In this document: piece after piece, positions 8,417 to 17,872 of the stretch
How positions within the stretch are numbered: the stretch's first letter is position 1
Layout of the letters: the number at the start of each line of letters is the position of its first letter
From: Bacteroidales bacterium
Lineage (GTDB): Bacteria > Bacteroidota > Bacteroidia > Bacteroidales > Muribaculaceae
NCBI GenBank assembly: GCA_910575545.1
Contig: CAJTFH010000010.1
Location: 33,124-97,123, forward strand
DNA length: 64,000 bases
Direction: 5' to 3'
Program-made: the position numbers and the translations under genes
Notes under the pieces: model-generated
Databases searched by the model: none
What the model was told of the DNA's origin: nothing
What the model saw: the letters and a program-made list of their open reading frames with translations, nothing else

Positions 8417-10255
8417 TTATCGTGTGAGTTTGGCTTTCTCCATGGCGTTAATTGTGTCTGTCGCTTCGTTGTATAGCGCCTCTACCGATGAATCGAGAGA
8501 GGAATCGGGGGTGTAACGGGCCATTTCGCACTTGTCGAGCAGATTTATCACTTTATCAGTTACGGCAGTCTCAACACCTCGTTCAGAGAGAGTGTCAACG
8601 ATATTCTGCCGTGTCAGTTGCGAAGCCGGCATGTTGAGCTTGTCGCTTAGATAGCCCCACAAAGCCTTAAGGGTCTCTTCGTAGAAGAGTTCGCTCTTGT
8701 GGGCTTTCATGAATCCTTCGGCGGCTTTCAGGCGTCTGCGTGCCACTTTGTTGGCCCGGGATGTGCGTCTGCCGGCCACGTCGGCATCCATTTTGAGCTG
8801 ACGTCGGTATATCCAGAAACTTCCGAGCATGATGGCCGCCAAGCAACCGAAAATAGCCCAATACCACCAGAAGCGCACCATCGGGCGGTGGTCGTGGCTC
8901 AGCCCTTTGTCTCCTAGTTTTATGTGGTGTATGTCTGTGTTTTTAGCTTCTATGTCGCGTTGGTCGGCGCTCATGGTTGTGCCTGAGCCTTTGGCTATGT
9001 TCATTGTATAGCCCGGGGCGTTGACGGTAACATACTCCTTCTTGGCGGGATCGAAATATGAGAATTCCTGTTGCGGTATTTTGAATTCTCCTACACTCTG
9101 TGGCACTATTGTGTAGTCGACCATCACAGTGCCGGTCATATTGTTACCGGTGACACGCGTGTTTTCTTCCGTTTTTGGCGTGTATTGCTCAAACTCATTG
9201 GGTATCGACGGTTTGGGCGCTTTCAGGAATTTGATGTTACCTGTGCCGGTTATTATGTAGCGCAGCGACACAGCCTCGCCGGTGCGTGGCTCTGTGTTGC
9301 TAAGGTTGCTTTCAAACTTGAACTGGCCGACAGCGCCGGAGAATGATGCGGGTGCGGGCTGGGGCAGGGGAGTGATGTTGACGCTTTGGGTGAAAGGTTG
9401 CAGATGAACCTCTTTTTCAACCGGACGCGCCGATATGAAGAATCCGTTTGACACCCTTTCGAGCTGAACTACGCTCAAGTCGTATTTCCCTGAGTTGATG
9501 GTGAGCTTACCCGATTTCTGCGGATAGATGATGCATTTTTTCAGAACGGCGGTTATGTAGTTCTGTCCGTTATAGTGTTCCACATCGTTCAGTGCCGCCT
9601 GGGTGTCGAGTTCCTCAATCAGGAAGCCGTCGAATGTCGGGGGGGAGGTCATCATGAACGAGTTGATGCGCTCGAATTTAGTGTAGAGCTTCAGGGTGCA
9701 TTCAATGGCTTCACCTTCGTAGGCATGGCTTTTGTTTAATATTACTCTGACGAATATGTCGTTTTTCCCGATTTGTGCCTGTGAATCCTGGCTGTCGAGA
9801 TTGTCGACACGGGGAGAACCGTAGCCGTTTCCATAAACGCTGTTATTGCCCGATGCTCCCTGGTTTTTGTCGGGAGGCAGGATTTTGAACGTGGCGCTGT
9901 TGGTGCGGTAGGTTTTACCGCCCGAAACAATAGATGCTTCCGCAATGGTGTAAGTTCCTTCCTTTTCCGCACGGTAGGTGAAAGTGTAATCTTCCGTAGT
10001 GCTTGAAGTCTGGTGCCCGTTGATTATCTGCATTGATTGCATGGTGCTGACACCGGGCCGTGGCGACAGCAGTTTACATCCGCTGATCGGGGGCGCGCTT
10101 AGACTGCTGCCGTCGCCGTTGGTCAGCCTGTAGGTCACATAAAAGACATTCCCGGCAATAACGTTGCGCGGGGGCACGACCTGAAACGATGTCTGTGCTG
10201 ACACCGCTGCAATTACCCCCAATAATAAAGCCAATGTCGTTAACAGCTTTTTCAT
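8417..10255 (-). CDS. batD: BatD family protein
   Basis: A 612-residue protein with a signal peptide ('MKKLLTTLALLLGVIAAVSA', cut before QTSF). Repeated beta-sandwich domains with BatD features fill about residues 25-430 ('VPPRNVIAGNVFYVTYRLTN', 'NDIFVRVILNKSHAYEGEAI'). A single membrane helix lies at about residues 467-490 ('FWWYWAIFGCLAAIMLGSFW'), followed by a cytoplasmic helical tail. The length and domain order match BatD of other Bacteroidetes. It lies between batC and batE. A large periplasmic adaptor role in the Bat complex is inferred. Confidence 0.88.
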   Translation of the reverse strand: MKKLLTTLALLLGVIAAVSAQTSFQVVPPRNVIAGNVFYVTYRLTNGDGSSLSAPPISGCKLLSPRPGVSTMQSMQIINGHQTSSTTEDYTFTYRAEKEGTYTIAEASIVSGGKTYRTNSATFKILPPDKNQGASGNNSVYGNGYGSPRVDNLDSQDSQAQIGKNDIFVRVILNKSHAYEGEAIECTLKLYTKFERINSFMMTSPPTFDGFLIEELDTQAALNDVEHYNGQNYITAVLKKCIIYPQKSGKLTINSGKYDLSVVQLERVSNGFFISARPVEKEVHLQPFTQSVNITPLPQPAPASFSGAVGQFKFESNLSNTEPRTGEAVSLRYIITGTGNIKFLKAPKPSIPNEFEQYTPKTEENTRVTGNNMTGTVMVDYTIVPQSVGEFKIPQQEFSYFDPAKKEYVTVNAPGYTMNIAKGSGTTMSADQRDIEAKNTDIHHIKLGDKGLSHDHRPMVRFWWYWAIFGCLAAIMLGSFWIYRRQLKMDADVAGRRTSRANKVARRRLKAAEGFMKAHKSELFYEETLKALWGYLSDKLNMPASQLTRQNIVDTLSERGVETAVTDKVINLLDKCEMARYTPDSSLDSSVEALYNEATDTINAMEKAKLTR

Positions 10256-10334
10256 ATGTTATCTTCTTTACCTGAATCGAAATAGTTGAATCGTCTGGCC
10301 GTCCGTCTTTCAGGCGGCATATCTCCCCCTGTGC

Positions 10335-11210
10335 TTACCAGGGCTTGTCTGTTGTGCGGCGGTTAGCACGTTTTTCTTCCCCCTGCTTCATAAGTTCAAC
10401 CTTCTGGCGCGTGCCGTTCTCTTTGTCTTCCATGGCTTTGAGAATCTGCTGTGCGCTGGCATCGCTCAGACCGCCTTGCTGTTGTTGCTGAGGCTGCTGT
10501 TTGTCTTGGCTCTGGTCTTGCTTATTCTGCTGGTTCTGGTCTTGGTTCTTATCTTGATCCTGATTTTTATCCTGGTTTTGGTCTTGATTTTCGTTTTGTT
10601 GCTTGTCTTGGTTCTGCTGCTGGTCCTGGTTTTGCTGCTGATCTTTGTTCTGATCCTGATTTTGCTGATTCTGGTCTTGTTCCTGCTTTTTCAGCTGTGC
10701 CAGACGCAGGTTCTGGCGAGCCTGGTCGTTATCGGGATTTCGGCGTAATGCGTTTTTGTAGTGTTCTATGGCTGCGGCATAGTCTTCAGATTTATAAGCG
10801 ACATTGCCGCGGTCGTAGAATGAGTTCTCGGCCAACTTCCTGTCGGGGTTCTGCGCCACTTTTGCAAGCATACCGTCGGCGGTGCGTATCAATGAATCCT
10901 CTTTGTTGGTAAGGTCTTCGCCTCGTTGTTTGAGATATGCCGACGCAAGGTTGAACTGCGCCGTGGCGTTTTCAGGATTCTCTTCAAGGGCTTTTTTATA
11001 GGCAACTTCAGCTTCTGCATAACGTTGTTTGCCATAGAGGTCGTTACCCTCTTTGATTGAGTTGCGCTCACGTTTTGTGGAGATAGTCGCAGGGGTGGCG
11101 TCATCATCGCTGTGACACGACGCGGCCATAATCGCCGAACCTATTCCCAGCACCATATATGCGAGTATATTTTTAATACGTTTCATTGTCATGTAGGTCT
11201 GTGACTTCAA
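10335..11210 (-). CDS. batC: BatC: TPR lipoprotein with a long Gln/Asn/Asp-rich tract
   Basis: A 291-residue protein. The N-terminus has a lipobox (…IMAASC, Cys32 from the first Met); the start may instead be the Met at 11192 or 11186, which gives a shorter signal peptide. TPR units lie at about residues 48-105 and 125-170 ('AAIEHYKNALRRNPDNDQAR'). Residues of about 172-245 are almost entirely Q, N, D and K in short tandem patterns such as 'QDQNQDKNQDQD'. A short helix ('DASAQQILKAMEDKENGTRQ') ends the protein, as in other BatC proteins. It is 9 bases behind batB. Confidence 0.85.
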   Translation of the reverse strand: MKSQTYMTMKRIKNILAYMVLGIGSAIMAASCHSDDDATPATISTKRERNSIKEGNDLYGKQRYAEAEVAYKKALEENPENATAQFNLASAYLKQRGEDLTNKEDSLIRTADGMLAKVAQNPDRKLAENSFYDRGNVAYKSEDYAAAIEHYKNALRRNPDNDQARQNLRLAQLKKQEQDQNQQNQDQNKDQQQNQDQQQNQDKQQNENQDQNQDKNQDQDKNQDQNQQNKQDQSQDKQQPQQQQQGGLSDASAQQILKAMEDKENGTRQKVELMKQGEEKRANRRTTDKPW

Positions 11211-11219
11211 GAGAGTGTT

Positions 11220-12251
11220 TTATTTGCTGAAGAAAGTGAATTTCCTGAGCCATGAAATCTTGCCCGGGAGCACACACATGTCGATGACAAGCAGTATGAG
11301 TGCTATCCACACGAACACTGGGAACTGTTCGGCACTTGCTTTGTAGCTCACATGTTTAAGGTCGGATTTCTTAATTTTGTCGAGTTGCCCGATAAGCTGG
11401 TCAACAGCCTTTGAACTGGATCCGTTGATGTATGTTCCGTTGCCGGCCTTAGCGATTTCTTTTGCCATGGCTTCATTGAGATAGGTGGTGACGGGTGCGC
11501 CTGAGGCATCATGCAGGAATTCCCCGCGTCGGCTGTCGATAGGGATTGGTGCTCCTTTGAGAGAGCCGACTCCGATTACATCAACTTCTATGCCGAGGCT
11601 CTTGGCATATTGCGCCATCTCCATTGCATCTCCCTCATGGTTCTCACCGTCTGTAATTACGATAATCGCCTTGTTGATGTCTTCATCGGTTGAGAATGAG
11701 TTGATTGACATGTTGATGGCTGTGCCGATGGCTGTGCCCTGTGTCGGAACCATATCGGTTGAAATTTCGTCGAGATACATCCGTGCCGAAAGGAAATCGG
11801 TGGTTATCGGCAGTTGGGTGTAGGCTTCCCCGGCGAAAACAATCAGCCCCACCTTGTCGTTGTCGAGCTTGTCGATCAGACGGTTGAGGATATATTTGGC
11901 TCGCTGCAGACGTGAAACCCCGTTGGGGTCGTCGCTGGCCGATGCCAGCATTGATCTTGACACGTCAAATGCAATCATCACCTCTATCCCGGAGGTGTTT
12001 TCAACCTCCTCTTTCTCTCCTGCGCGTGGACGGGCAACGGCTACAATCAGCGCCGCCAAAGCAAGAAGTTCGAGCGAGATTTTAACCGCAGGCATATATT
12101 TTGATGCGTCGGGCATTAGCGGTTCGAGATGCTTCAGCTGTCCGTAACGGCGCAGTTTGGCTTTCCGGGATACGCGCGCCCAATACCAAAGCCCGAATAG
12201 CACCGGTATCAGCAGCAACAGATAGAGCAGATATGGATATGCGAAAGTCAT
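11220..12251 (-). CDS. batB: BatB: VWA-domain membrane protein
   Basis: A 343-residue protein with two N-terminal membrane helices (about residues 6-24 and 58-75), a von Willebrand factor A domain (about 90-290) and a C-terminal membrane helix (about 310-328). The metal-ion site motif is intact: DxSxS as 'AFDVSRSM', the conserved Thr in 'LPITTDF' and Asp in 'VITDGENHEG'. It is paralogous to its neighbour BatA. It lies 79 bases behind batA and 9 bases before batC. Confidence 0.88.
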   Translation of the reverse strand: MTFAYPYLLYLLLLIPVLFGLWYWARVSRKAKLRRYGQLKHLEPLMPDASKYMPAVKISLELLALAALIVAVARPRAGEKEEVENTSGIEVMIAFDVSRSMLASASDDPNGVSRLQRAKYILNRLIDKLDNDKVGLIVFAGEAYTQLPITTDFLSARMYLDEISTDMVPTQGTAIGTAINMSINSFSTDEDINKAIIVITDGENHEGDAMEMAQYAKSLGIEVDVIGVGSLKGAPIPIDSRRGEFLHDASGAPVTTYLNEAMAKEIAKAGNGTYINGSSSKAVDQLIGQLDKIKKSDLKHVSYKASAEQFPVFVWIALILLVIDMCVLPGKISWLRKFTFFSK

Positions 12252-12330
12252 AATTTCTTGTCAGATTCGTTATATGGTGACGTCGGCAGTCATATGTGAT
12301 CATATGGGTTATGCGCCGTCGGATTCAGCA

Positions 12331-13320
12331 TCAGGGGATGGTTCTGAGATAGGTCTGTCGTAGCAGAAGTTCCAGCAGGAACAGCCCGAGACCCAGAAGG
12401 GCCCAAGGAAGGTAGCAGTCTTCGGTATGTGAGAAATGGCGCACATCGAGTTCCGTTTTCTCAAGTTTGTCGATTTCCTCAAACACTTCCGACAGCACTT
12501 TGTTGCCTGTGGCACGGAAATATTTGCCGCCGGTGATTTCCGCTATCTGTTTCAGTGTGGTTTCATCGATTACCACAGGCATGGGCACATATTCTATCCG
12601 TCCGAACATGTTGACTTGGGGGTAGGGGGCGGTTCCGTTGGTTCCGATTCCGATGGTGTAGACTTTTATCCCCATTTTGTGGGCGATTTCAGCGGCTGTC
12701 AGGGGGGCTACGATACCGGTATTGTTGGATCCGTCTGTGAGCAGGATGATGCTCTTTGACTTTGCTTTGCCTTCTTTTATGCGGTTTATAGATGTGGCAA
12801 GGCCGTCGCCGATGGCTGTGCCGTCTTCAAGCATCTCGCGGTTAAGGGCGTTGACGTAGTTTGTCAGGGCAGCACGGTCTGTAGTCATAGGCACACCGGT
12901 GAATGCCTCTCCTGCGAATACAACCAGACCCATGTTGTCGTTTTCGCGGCCATTGATGAATTTTGCCGCTATTTTCTTTGCTGCTTCCAGACGGTCGGGC
13001 TTGAAGTCGCGTGCAAGCATACTCGATGATATGTCGAGGGCGATGACCATGTCGGTTCCTTCGGTTTTGGATGTGCGCCATGCGTCGCGGGTCTGTGGAC
13101 GCGCAAGCACTATAATCAGGCATCCTATTGCAAGCAGACGGAGCACGAACAGTCCGTGGAGCATATATTGCTTCATAGGGCGCCGGAGCCGTTTGAACGG
13201 CCCGGTGGTAGATACCCCCAAAGAAGGATAGGCTGTGCGGTGTTTCCACACATACCATGCAATCAGTGGCGCGTAAATCAGGAATAGCCACAGAAGTCCG
13301 GGATGGGCGAAGTGCATCAT
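12331..13320 (-). CDS. batA: BatA: VWA-domain membrane protein
   Basis: A 329-residue protein with membrane helices at about residues 8-24, 55-75 and 300-322 around a VWA domain. The metal-ion site motif DxSxS appears in 'ALDISSSM', with Thr in 'VPMTTDR' and Asp in 'LLTDGSNNTG'. The start overlaps the stop of the upstream gene by 4 bases, which indicates coupled translation. It is the first VWA gene of the bat set. A role as a divalent-metal-dependent protein interaction module at the inner membrane is inferred from the family. Confidence 0.88.
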   Translation of the reverse strand: MMHFAHPGLLWLFLIYAPLIAWYVWKHRTAYPSLGVSTTGPFKRLRRPMKQYMLHGLFVLRLLAIGCLIIVLARPQTRDAWRTSKTEGTDMVIALDISSSMLARDFKPDRLEAAKKIAAKFINGRENDNMGLVVFAGEAFTGVPMTTDRAALTNYVNALNREMLEDGTAIGDGLATSINRIKEGKAKSKSIILLTDGSNNTGIVAPLTAAEIAHKMGIKVYTIGIGTNGTAPYPQVNMFGRIEYVPMPVVIDETTLKQIAEITGGKYFRATGNKVLSEVFEEIDKLEKTELDVRHFSHTEDCYLPWALLGLGLFLLELLLRQTYLRTIP

Positions 13321-14357
13321 TTGGTCTCCTTTCCTTTTGAGGGTTGGTTATTTTGTGTCGTATCGGAGGGCTCTGCGGCAGTGTGGTTGGCGGAAGAGTT
13401 TTCCGCTTCCTCGGCAACAGGCTCAACAGGGCGGGTTTCCTCAACAAACTGCATGGCATTCTGAAGTGAACGCACGTTGTCGTCGGGCATAGGCCGCACT
13501 TTGGCGAATTTCACATAGTCGGCAATCTCTACCACTTTGCGCATATATTCTTTTGGCATACGTGTCTCTTCGTTTGCCTGCAGGGCCTTCATAATTTGAG
13601 AGGAGGTCATTTCCATGGCGTTTATGCCGAAACGTTCCTGAAGATATTCGCGCAGGATATCGATTAGCTGTGTGTAGTATTCCTTCTCTTGGCCTCGTTC
13701 CCAAAGCTGTTCCTCTTTCAGGGCTGTGAGACGGTCGAGGGCAATCCGGTCTGGGGGCAGGCGTTTTTTCTGCGGCATAATGTTGACTGCCACTTTCTTT
13801 GTGAGAATAAGGTAGGCGCATATGCCGGCGGCAATAACTACAAGTCCCAATAGAATCCATGCCCAGTAGTCTGTTATCCAGTCGGGTAGCCAGTCATACC
13901 ATCTGGAATGGAATTTAGCCGGAGGGGCTAACGGATTTATGTCTGACATTTGGCTGACATCAACGGGATTGACCTTCAAAGTCAGCTCGTTGCTGCGCAC
14001 TGTGTCGGGACCGTTGACCATCATAAAAGGCGGAATGACATACACGCCCGAGTCAAACGACTGGATTACGAGCGCGCGCTGCATTTCCACAAGCCCGTTG
14101 CCGAGGTCGGTTGTGTCGCCATAGACCCAATCGATAACCTCGACCTCTTTAGGGAATGCCTCTTTGTCGATTACCAGTTGGCCCGGTTTTGATGCATTGT
14201 CGAGAATGTCGAGTTTTATTGCCATCTGTTGACCCATGACCATTTGCGATGAGTCTACAGATGCTTTTACCGACATCTTGGCCGTGGCTGTATCTGTGCC
14301 CGCTATCGCGGCGCCCAGCAATGCAATTCCGGCGATATATGATTTTGTTATCTTCAT
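13317..14357 (-). CDS. Bat-operon membrane protein (DUF4381-like)
   Basis: A 346-residue protein with a signal peptide ('MKITKSYIAGIALLGAAIAG'), a periplasmic beta domain to about residue 170, one membrane helix at about 178-198 ('YWAWILLGLVVIAAGICAYL'), a cytoplasmic helical region and a Glu/Ser/Thr-rich tail. The position between the DUF58 gene and batA is conserved in Bacteroidetes, and the layout resembles DUF4381/BatD-like proteins. The cytoplasmic part ('LDRLTALKEEQLWERGQEKE', 'YLQERFGINAMEMTSSQIM') is the best conserved segment. Confidence 0.72.
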   Translation of the reverse strand: MKITKSYIAGIALLGAAIAGTDTATAKMSVKASVDSSQMVMGQQMAIKLDILDNASKPGQLVIDKEAFPKEVEVIDWVYGDTTDLGNGLVEMQRALVIQSFDSGVYVIPPFMMVNGPDTVRSNELTLKVNPVDVSQMSDINPLAPPAKFHSRWYDWLPDWITDYWAWILLGLVVIAAGICAYLILTKKVAVNIMPQKKRLPPDRIALDRLTALKEEQLWERGQEKEYYTQLIDILREYLQERFGINAMEMTSSQIMKALQANEETRMPKEYMRKVVEIADYVKFAKVRPMPDDNVRSLQNAMQFVEETRPVEPVAEEAENSSANHTAAEPSDTTQNNQPSKGKETK

Positions 14358-14400
14358 GCTGTTTTAATCAAAATAGATTCCACCGTTTATGCCGTATATG

Positions 14401-15270
14401 TCAGCCTCTGCGTTTGAAAAGCCCCATTAGAGCCGTCACATAGTCTTCGTCAGTTGCTACTGATGCAGACCCGACCCGGCAACGTTTCAGTGTGTCAGAC
14501 ATGCGTTGCTGCCGCTCATACCACCATCGCTGGTATTCGTTGCGCACTTTTTTCGACGATGTGTCAATCCATTGCTCGGCTCCGGTTTCGAGGTCGCGAA
14601 CCCGCATCAGCCCGACATCGGGAATCTGGGAGTCGCGTTTGTCATAGACCTGAACGCCATATACATCGTGTTTGTTAGATGCTATCGAAAGGGCCTTGTA
14701 ATAGTCTTTGTCGTCGATGAAATCGGAAATCAGGAAAGTTGTGCATCTCTTTTTCAGTGCATCGGTGAAATACCTGAGCACCATGGCTATGTCTGTGCCT
14801 TTGTTGTCGGGGGTGAAATCAAGCAATTCCCGGATTATGAAGAGGATATGTTTCCTGCCCTTTTTCGGCGGAATGAACTTCTCTATTTTGTCTGAGAAGA
14901 AGATTACCCCTATTTTATCGTTGTTCTGTATGGCCGAGAATGCCAGCGTTGCGGCGATTTCTGCAATCATTTCGCGTTTTTCCTCACCTACGGCACCGAA
15001 TAGACGGGATCCGCTGACATCGACCAGCAGCATTACCGTCAGCTCGCGCTCTTCTTCATAGACTTTCACATACGGGTGGTTATGGCGGGCTGTGACATTC
15101 CAGTCAATATCGCGGATGTCGTCGCCATATTGGTATTCCCTTACTTCAGAGAATGTCATACCCCGCCCCTTGAATGCAGAGTGGTATTCTCCGGCAAAAA
15201 TATTCTGCGACAGTCCGCGTGTCTTGATTTCTATTCTTCTGACTTTTTTCAGCAGCTCGTTGGCATCCAT
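14401..15270 (-). CDS. DUF58 domain-containing protein
   Basis: A 289-residue soluble VWA-like protein. The DUF58 signature is complete: 'GMTFSEVREYQYGDDIRDID' followed by 'WN(V)TAR' near residue 55. The VWA metal-site motif DxSGS is in 'LLVDVSGSRL', and 'FLISDFIDDKDYY' supplies the later Asp. DUF58 proteins are regular partners of MoxR ATPases, and this gene follows moxR by 97 bases. It probably links MoxR action to the membrane Bat proteins. Confidence 0.9.
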   Translation of the reverse strand: MDANELLKKVRRIEIKTRGLSQNIFAGEYHSAFKGRGMTFSEVREYQYGDDIRDIDWNVTARHNHPYVKVYEEERELTVMLLVDVSGSRLFGAVGEEKREMIAEIAATLAFSAIQNNDKIGVIFFSDKIEKFIPPKKGRKHILFIIRELLDFTPDNKGTDIAMVLRYFTDALKKRCTTFLISDFIDDKDYYKALSIASNKHDVYGVQVYDKRDSQIPDVGLMRVRDLETGAEQWIDTSSKKVRNEYQRWWYERQQRMSDTLKRCRVGSASVATDEDYVTALMGLFKRRG

Positions 15271-15367
15271 CTGATTTCCAAAATTCGGTTAGTAGGGGGA
15301 ATTATGAGATTTTATGGAGGTAGTGCCTGATAGCTTTGGGGTGGCCAATGCTATGGGAGGCGCCTGG

Positions 15368-16363
15368 TCAAGGCACCTCCACTTTGTCGAGAATCTCAGA
15401 GATTATTTCGTCGGCGGTGATGTTGTTAGCTTCTGCCTCATATGTCAGGCCGATGCGGTGGCGCATCACATCGTGGCAGACGGCACGCACATCTTCAGGA
15501 ATCACATATCCGCGCTGGCGCAGGAAGGCATAGGAGCGGGCTGCCCGTGCCAATGAAATCGATGCGCGTGGAGATGCCCCGAATCCGATTATGCCGGTGA
15601 GGTCTTTCAATCCGTAGTCTGCAGGAAAACGTGTGGCAAACACTATGTCGACGATATAACGCTCGATTTTTTCGTCGATATAAATCTGTTCAACAATCTT
15701 CTGGGCCTCGGTGATTTCGTGGGGTTTCAGCAGCGGCATCACATTTTTTTTCTCGTTTGTGATGTTTTGGCGTATGATGATTTTCTCCTCCTCACGGGTC
15801 GGGTAGCCGATTACCACTTTCAACAGGAAACGGTCAACCTGTGCTTCTGGCAGGGGGTAGGTGCCTTCCTGTTCTATGGGGTTTTGTGTGGCCATCACCA
15901 GAAACGGCTCATCGAGCTGGAATGTATTGTCGCCGATTGTTACCTGGCGCTCCTGCATCGCTTCAAGAAGGGAGGACTGCACTTTTGCCGGAGCGCGGTT
16001 GATTTCATCGGCAAGAACGAAATTCGCGAAAATCGGGCCTTTCTTAACCTGGAACTGTTCAGACTTTACACTGTAGACCATGGTGCCTATAACGTCGGCC
16101 GGCAGCAGGTCGGGAGTGAACTGGATGCGGCTGTATTTTGCATCGATGAGTTGGGCCAGTGTTTTGATAGCTAATGTTTTGGCCAGGCCCGGCACGCCTT
16201 CAAGAAGTACATGGCCGTTAGAAAGCAGAGCTATAAGGAGTGATTCGACGAGGTGTTTCTGGCCGACGATTGTCTGGTCCATGCCCCGGGTAATCAGGTT
16301 AACAAAGTCGTTTTTGCTCGCTACGAGTTCGTTTAACTCGCGGATATTTACCGTTTCACTCAT
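15368..16363 (-). CDS. MoxR family AAA+ ATPase
   Basis: A 331-residue ATPase of standard MoxR length. The Walker A motif is GVPGLAKT at residues 56-63, Walker B is 'FVLADEINRAPAKVQSSLLE', and sensor 1 is in 'MATQNPIEQEGTYPLPEAQV'. The C-terminal lid domain starts near residue 250. MoxR proteins act as chaperone-like ATPases on VWA-domain partners; here the partners would be the DUF58, BatA and BatB proteins encoded downstream. It is the first gene of the eight-gene operon. The ATG lies about 125 bases behind a likely -7 box. Confidence 0.92.
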   Translation of the reverse strand: MSETVNIRELNELVASKNDFVNLITRGMDQTIVGQKHLVESLLIALLSNGHVLLEGVPGLAKTLAIKTLAQLIDAKYSRIQFTPDLLPADVIGTMVYSVKSEQFQVKKGPIFANFVLADEINRAPAKVQSSLLEAMQERQVTIGDNTFQLDEPFLVMATQNPIEQEGTYPLPEAQVDRFLLKVVIGYPTREEEKIIIRQNITNEKKNVMPLLKPHEITEAQKIVEQIYIDEKIERYIVDIVFATRFPADYGLKDLTGIIGFGASPRASISLARAARSYAFLRQRGYVIPEDVRAVCHDVMRHRIGLTYEAEANNITADEIISEILDKVEVP

Positions 16364-16490
16364 AGAAAAGTACAGTTATATGATTCATTTTTTTGTTCAA
16401 ATCCGACTATCCGCGAATAACCGCCTTCTCTTACCGGCATACCTATATGGAATGGCTGAAGAGGAGGTGTAGAGCCGCTGAATAGTGATG

Positions 16491-16498
16491 CAAAAATA
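16491..16498 (-). promoter_or_regulatory. Likely -7 box of the moxR/bat operon
   Basis: On the minus strand this reads TATTTTTG, a match to the Bacteroidetes TAnnTTTG -7 element, about 128 bases before the moxR ATG. No clear TTG was found at the expected upstream distance, so the call rests on one box and its position. Confidence 0.45.
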
Positions 16499-16579
16499 GG
16501 TAATTGACCCGCGTTAATGTGAAAAAATACTGTTAATTTTATCTATCAAGAGTAAACCGTTATTAAGATTTAGCCATTT

Positions 16580-17872
16580 TTAGTGTTGACGTTTCGCTAT
16601 TTCGGCTGCACGCTTTTCGGCGTCGGCTTCGCTGGCGGGATTGCCTGGCTGGATGCCGTATTTCGATGCGGGAGGAATGACTACCACCGTGTTGGCAGGA
16701 ATCATATCGGGGTCTTGCAGTTTCTCCTTGTTCTCCTCGTAGATATAAACCCAGAATTTTTTCTTTCCATAATGCTTCATGGCCATTGTGGTAAGGTAAC
16801 GGTTACTCTTAACCGTATCGGTCACCACCCGTGTTGCATCTTCCTTGATGTCAGCTGCACCTCTTGCTTCCGCCGCCATATCTGCCTTGTCATATGCCTC
16901 GGATTCGGTAGCAATGGAATTGGCTGTATATGTGATTGAATCCGGTGATGCTGACTGAGTCATGCTTTCTGAAGGGGCTTCGCTTGTCACTCCCTCCACA
17001 TTGCTGCCGGCAACCTGATGTATCACTTTCACATCTTCGGCTGAAATGTTAACACTCTTGACGCCTGTTAGGTTTATTCTGCCATAGGCGAAATATCCGA
17101 GAACCAAACCTGCGATTAGAGAAATTACCGATGCAATGACGATATTGAAAGGGTGTCGGGATTTGTCGACTACCTTCACCAGATGCTCTTTTTCTATTAT
17201 TTTTTCACGCGTTACAGGTGTAGCGGTTGTATCGCTACTGTCTGATGGAGTGTTTCCTTTGGATTCCGACAACCGCTCAGACGTATGTAGCTGATTCCCT
17301 CGAATCTGCGTTCTGGGATCTCGTCCTGAGCGTATGCATGCTGTGTTATCTCCTGCGGGTTGAATGCGTTCAGTAGGGGGTGTCGTTTTGCTCTCGATAT
17401 GAGAAATTGGTGGGATAGGGGGGATGCCTGGAGGTGTTGACTGTTTCGGTACGTCTGTTTCAGGTTGTATCGGTCTGCCATGTTGGCATATGGCGTCAGG
17501 CTCTGTTAAACAGTCTGTAGGTATGGTTGTATCAGTGGTGTCTGGTGCCTTATCTTCATTTGGAGATTCCTGTGTCTCGTCGAGCATATCGGCAGTGACA
17601 CAATCGTCAAGTTCAACCGGCTCAAATATTGAGAATGGGGCATTGACTGCATCAGCAAGTGATTGGTCCGGTGCGAATTCTATGGCGATATCGTCGGCGA
17701 GTTCAATGAGCTTGAAAGTCCCGATCCCTTTTATTGTGACATTGCCGCTATCGGCAAGTCCCTCAGCAATTAAAGTTGCAAATTCATTTAAAAAAGCAGA
17801 TGCGAGGCTCTCATTGCAGCCATTGATTCTCACTAATGATGTGATTATTTCCGGTAATGGCATGGTTTTCAT
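16580..17872 (-). CDS. HU/IHF-like domain fused to a membrane segment and LysM-like tail
   Basis: A 430-residue protein with unusual architecture. Residues 1-75 look like an HU/IHF-type fold ('LASAFLNEFATLIAEGLADS', 'VTIKGIGTFKLIE') without the long basic DNA-contacting arm. A Pro/Thr/Ser-rich linker runs to about residue 235. One membrane helix follows at about 240-263 ('IVIASVISLIAGLVLGYFAY'). After a second low-complexity linker, about residues 350-415 resemble a LysM-type module ('RYLTTMAMKHYGKKKFWVYI', 'MIPANTVVVIPP'). The predicted layout puts the HU-like part in the cytoplasm and the LysM part in the periplasm. The start overlaps the HU gene stop by 4 bases. Confidence 0.72.
   Translation of the reverse strand: MKTMPLPEIITSLVRINGCNESLASAFLNEFATLIAEGLADSGNVTIKGIGTFKLIELADDIAIEFAPDQSLADAVNAPFSIFEPVELDDCVTADMLDETQESPNEDKAPDTTDTTIPTDCLTEPDAICQHGRPIQPETDVPKQSTPPGIPPIPPISHIESKTTPPTERIQPAGDNTACIRSGRDPRTQIRGNQLHTSERLSESKGNTPSDSSDTTATPVTREKIIEKEHLVKVVDKSRHPFNIVIASVISLIAGLVLGYFAYGRINLTGVKSVNISAEDVKVIHQVAGSNVEGVTSEAPSESMTQSASPDSITYTANSIATESEAYDKADMAAEARGAADIKEDATRVVTDTVKSNRYLTTMAMKHYGKKKFWVYIYEENKEKLQDPDMIPANTVVVIPPASKYGIQPGNPASEADAEKRAAEIAKRQH

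Noticed and set aside
10451..10912. Plus-strand frames rich in Leu/Val opposite batC
   Set aside because: They are the complement of the Gln/Asn-rich codons, not a real membrane protein.
11205..11222. AGAGAGTGTTTT near the batB/batC junction, like the repeat end
   Set aside because: The match stops after 12 bases and part is coding; no palindrome or second end is present.
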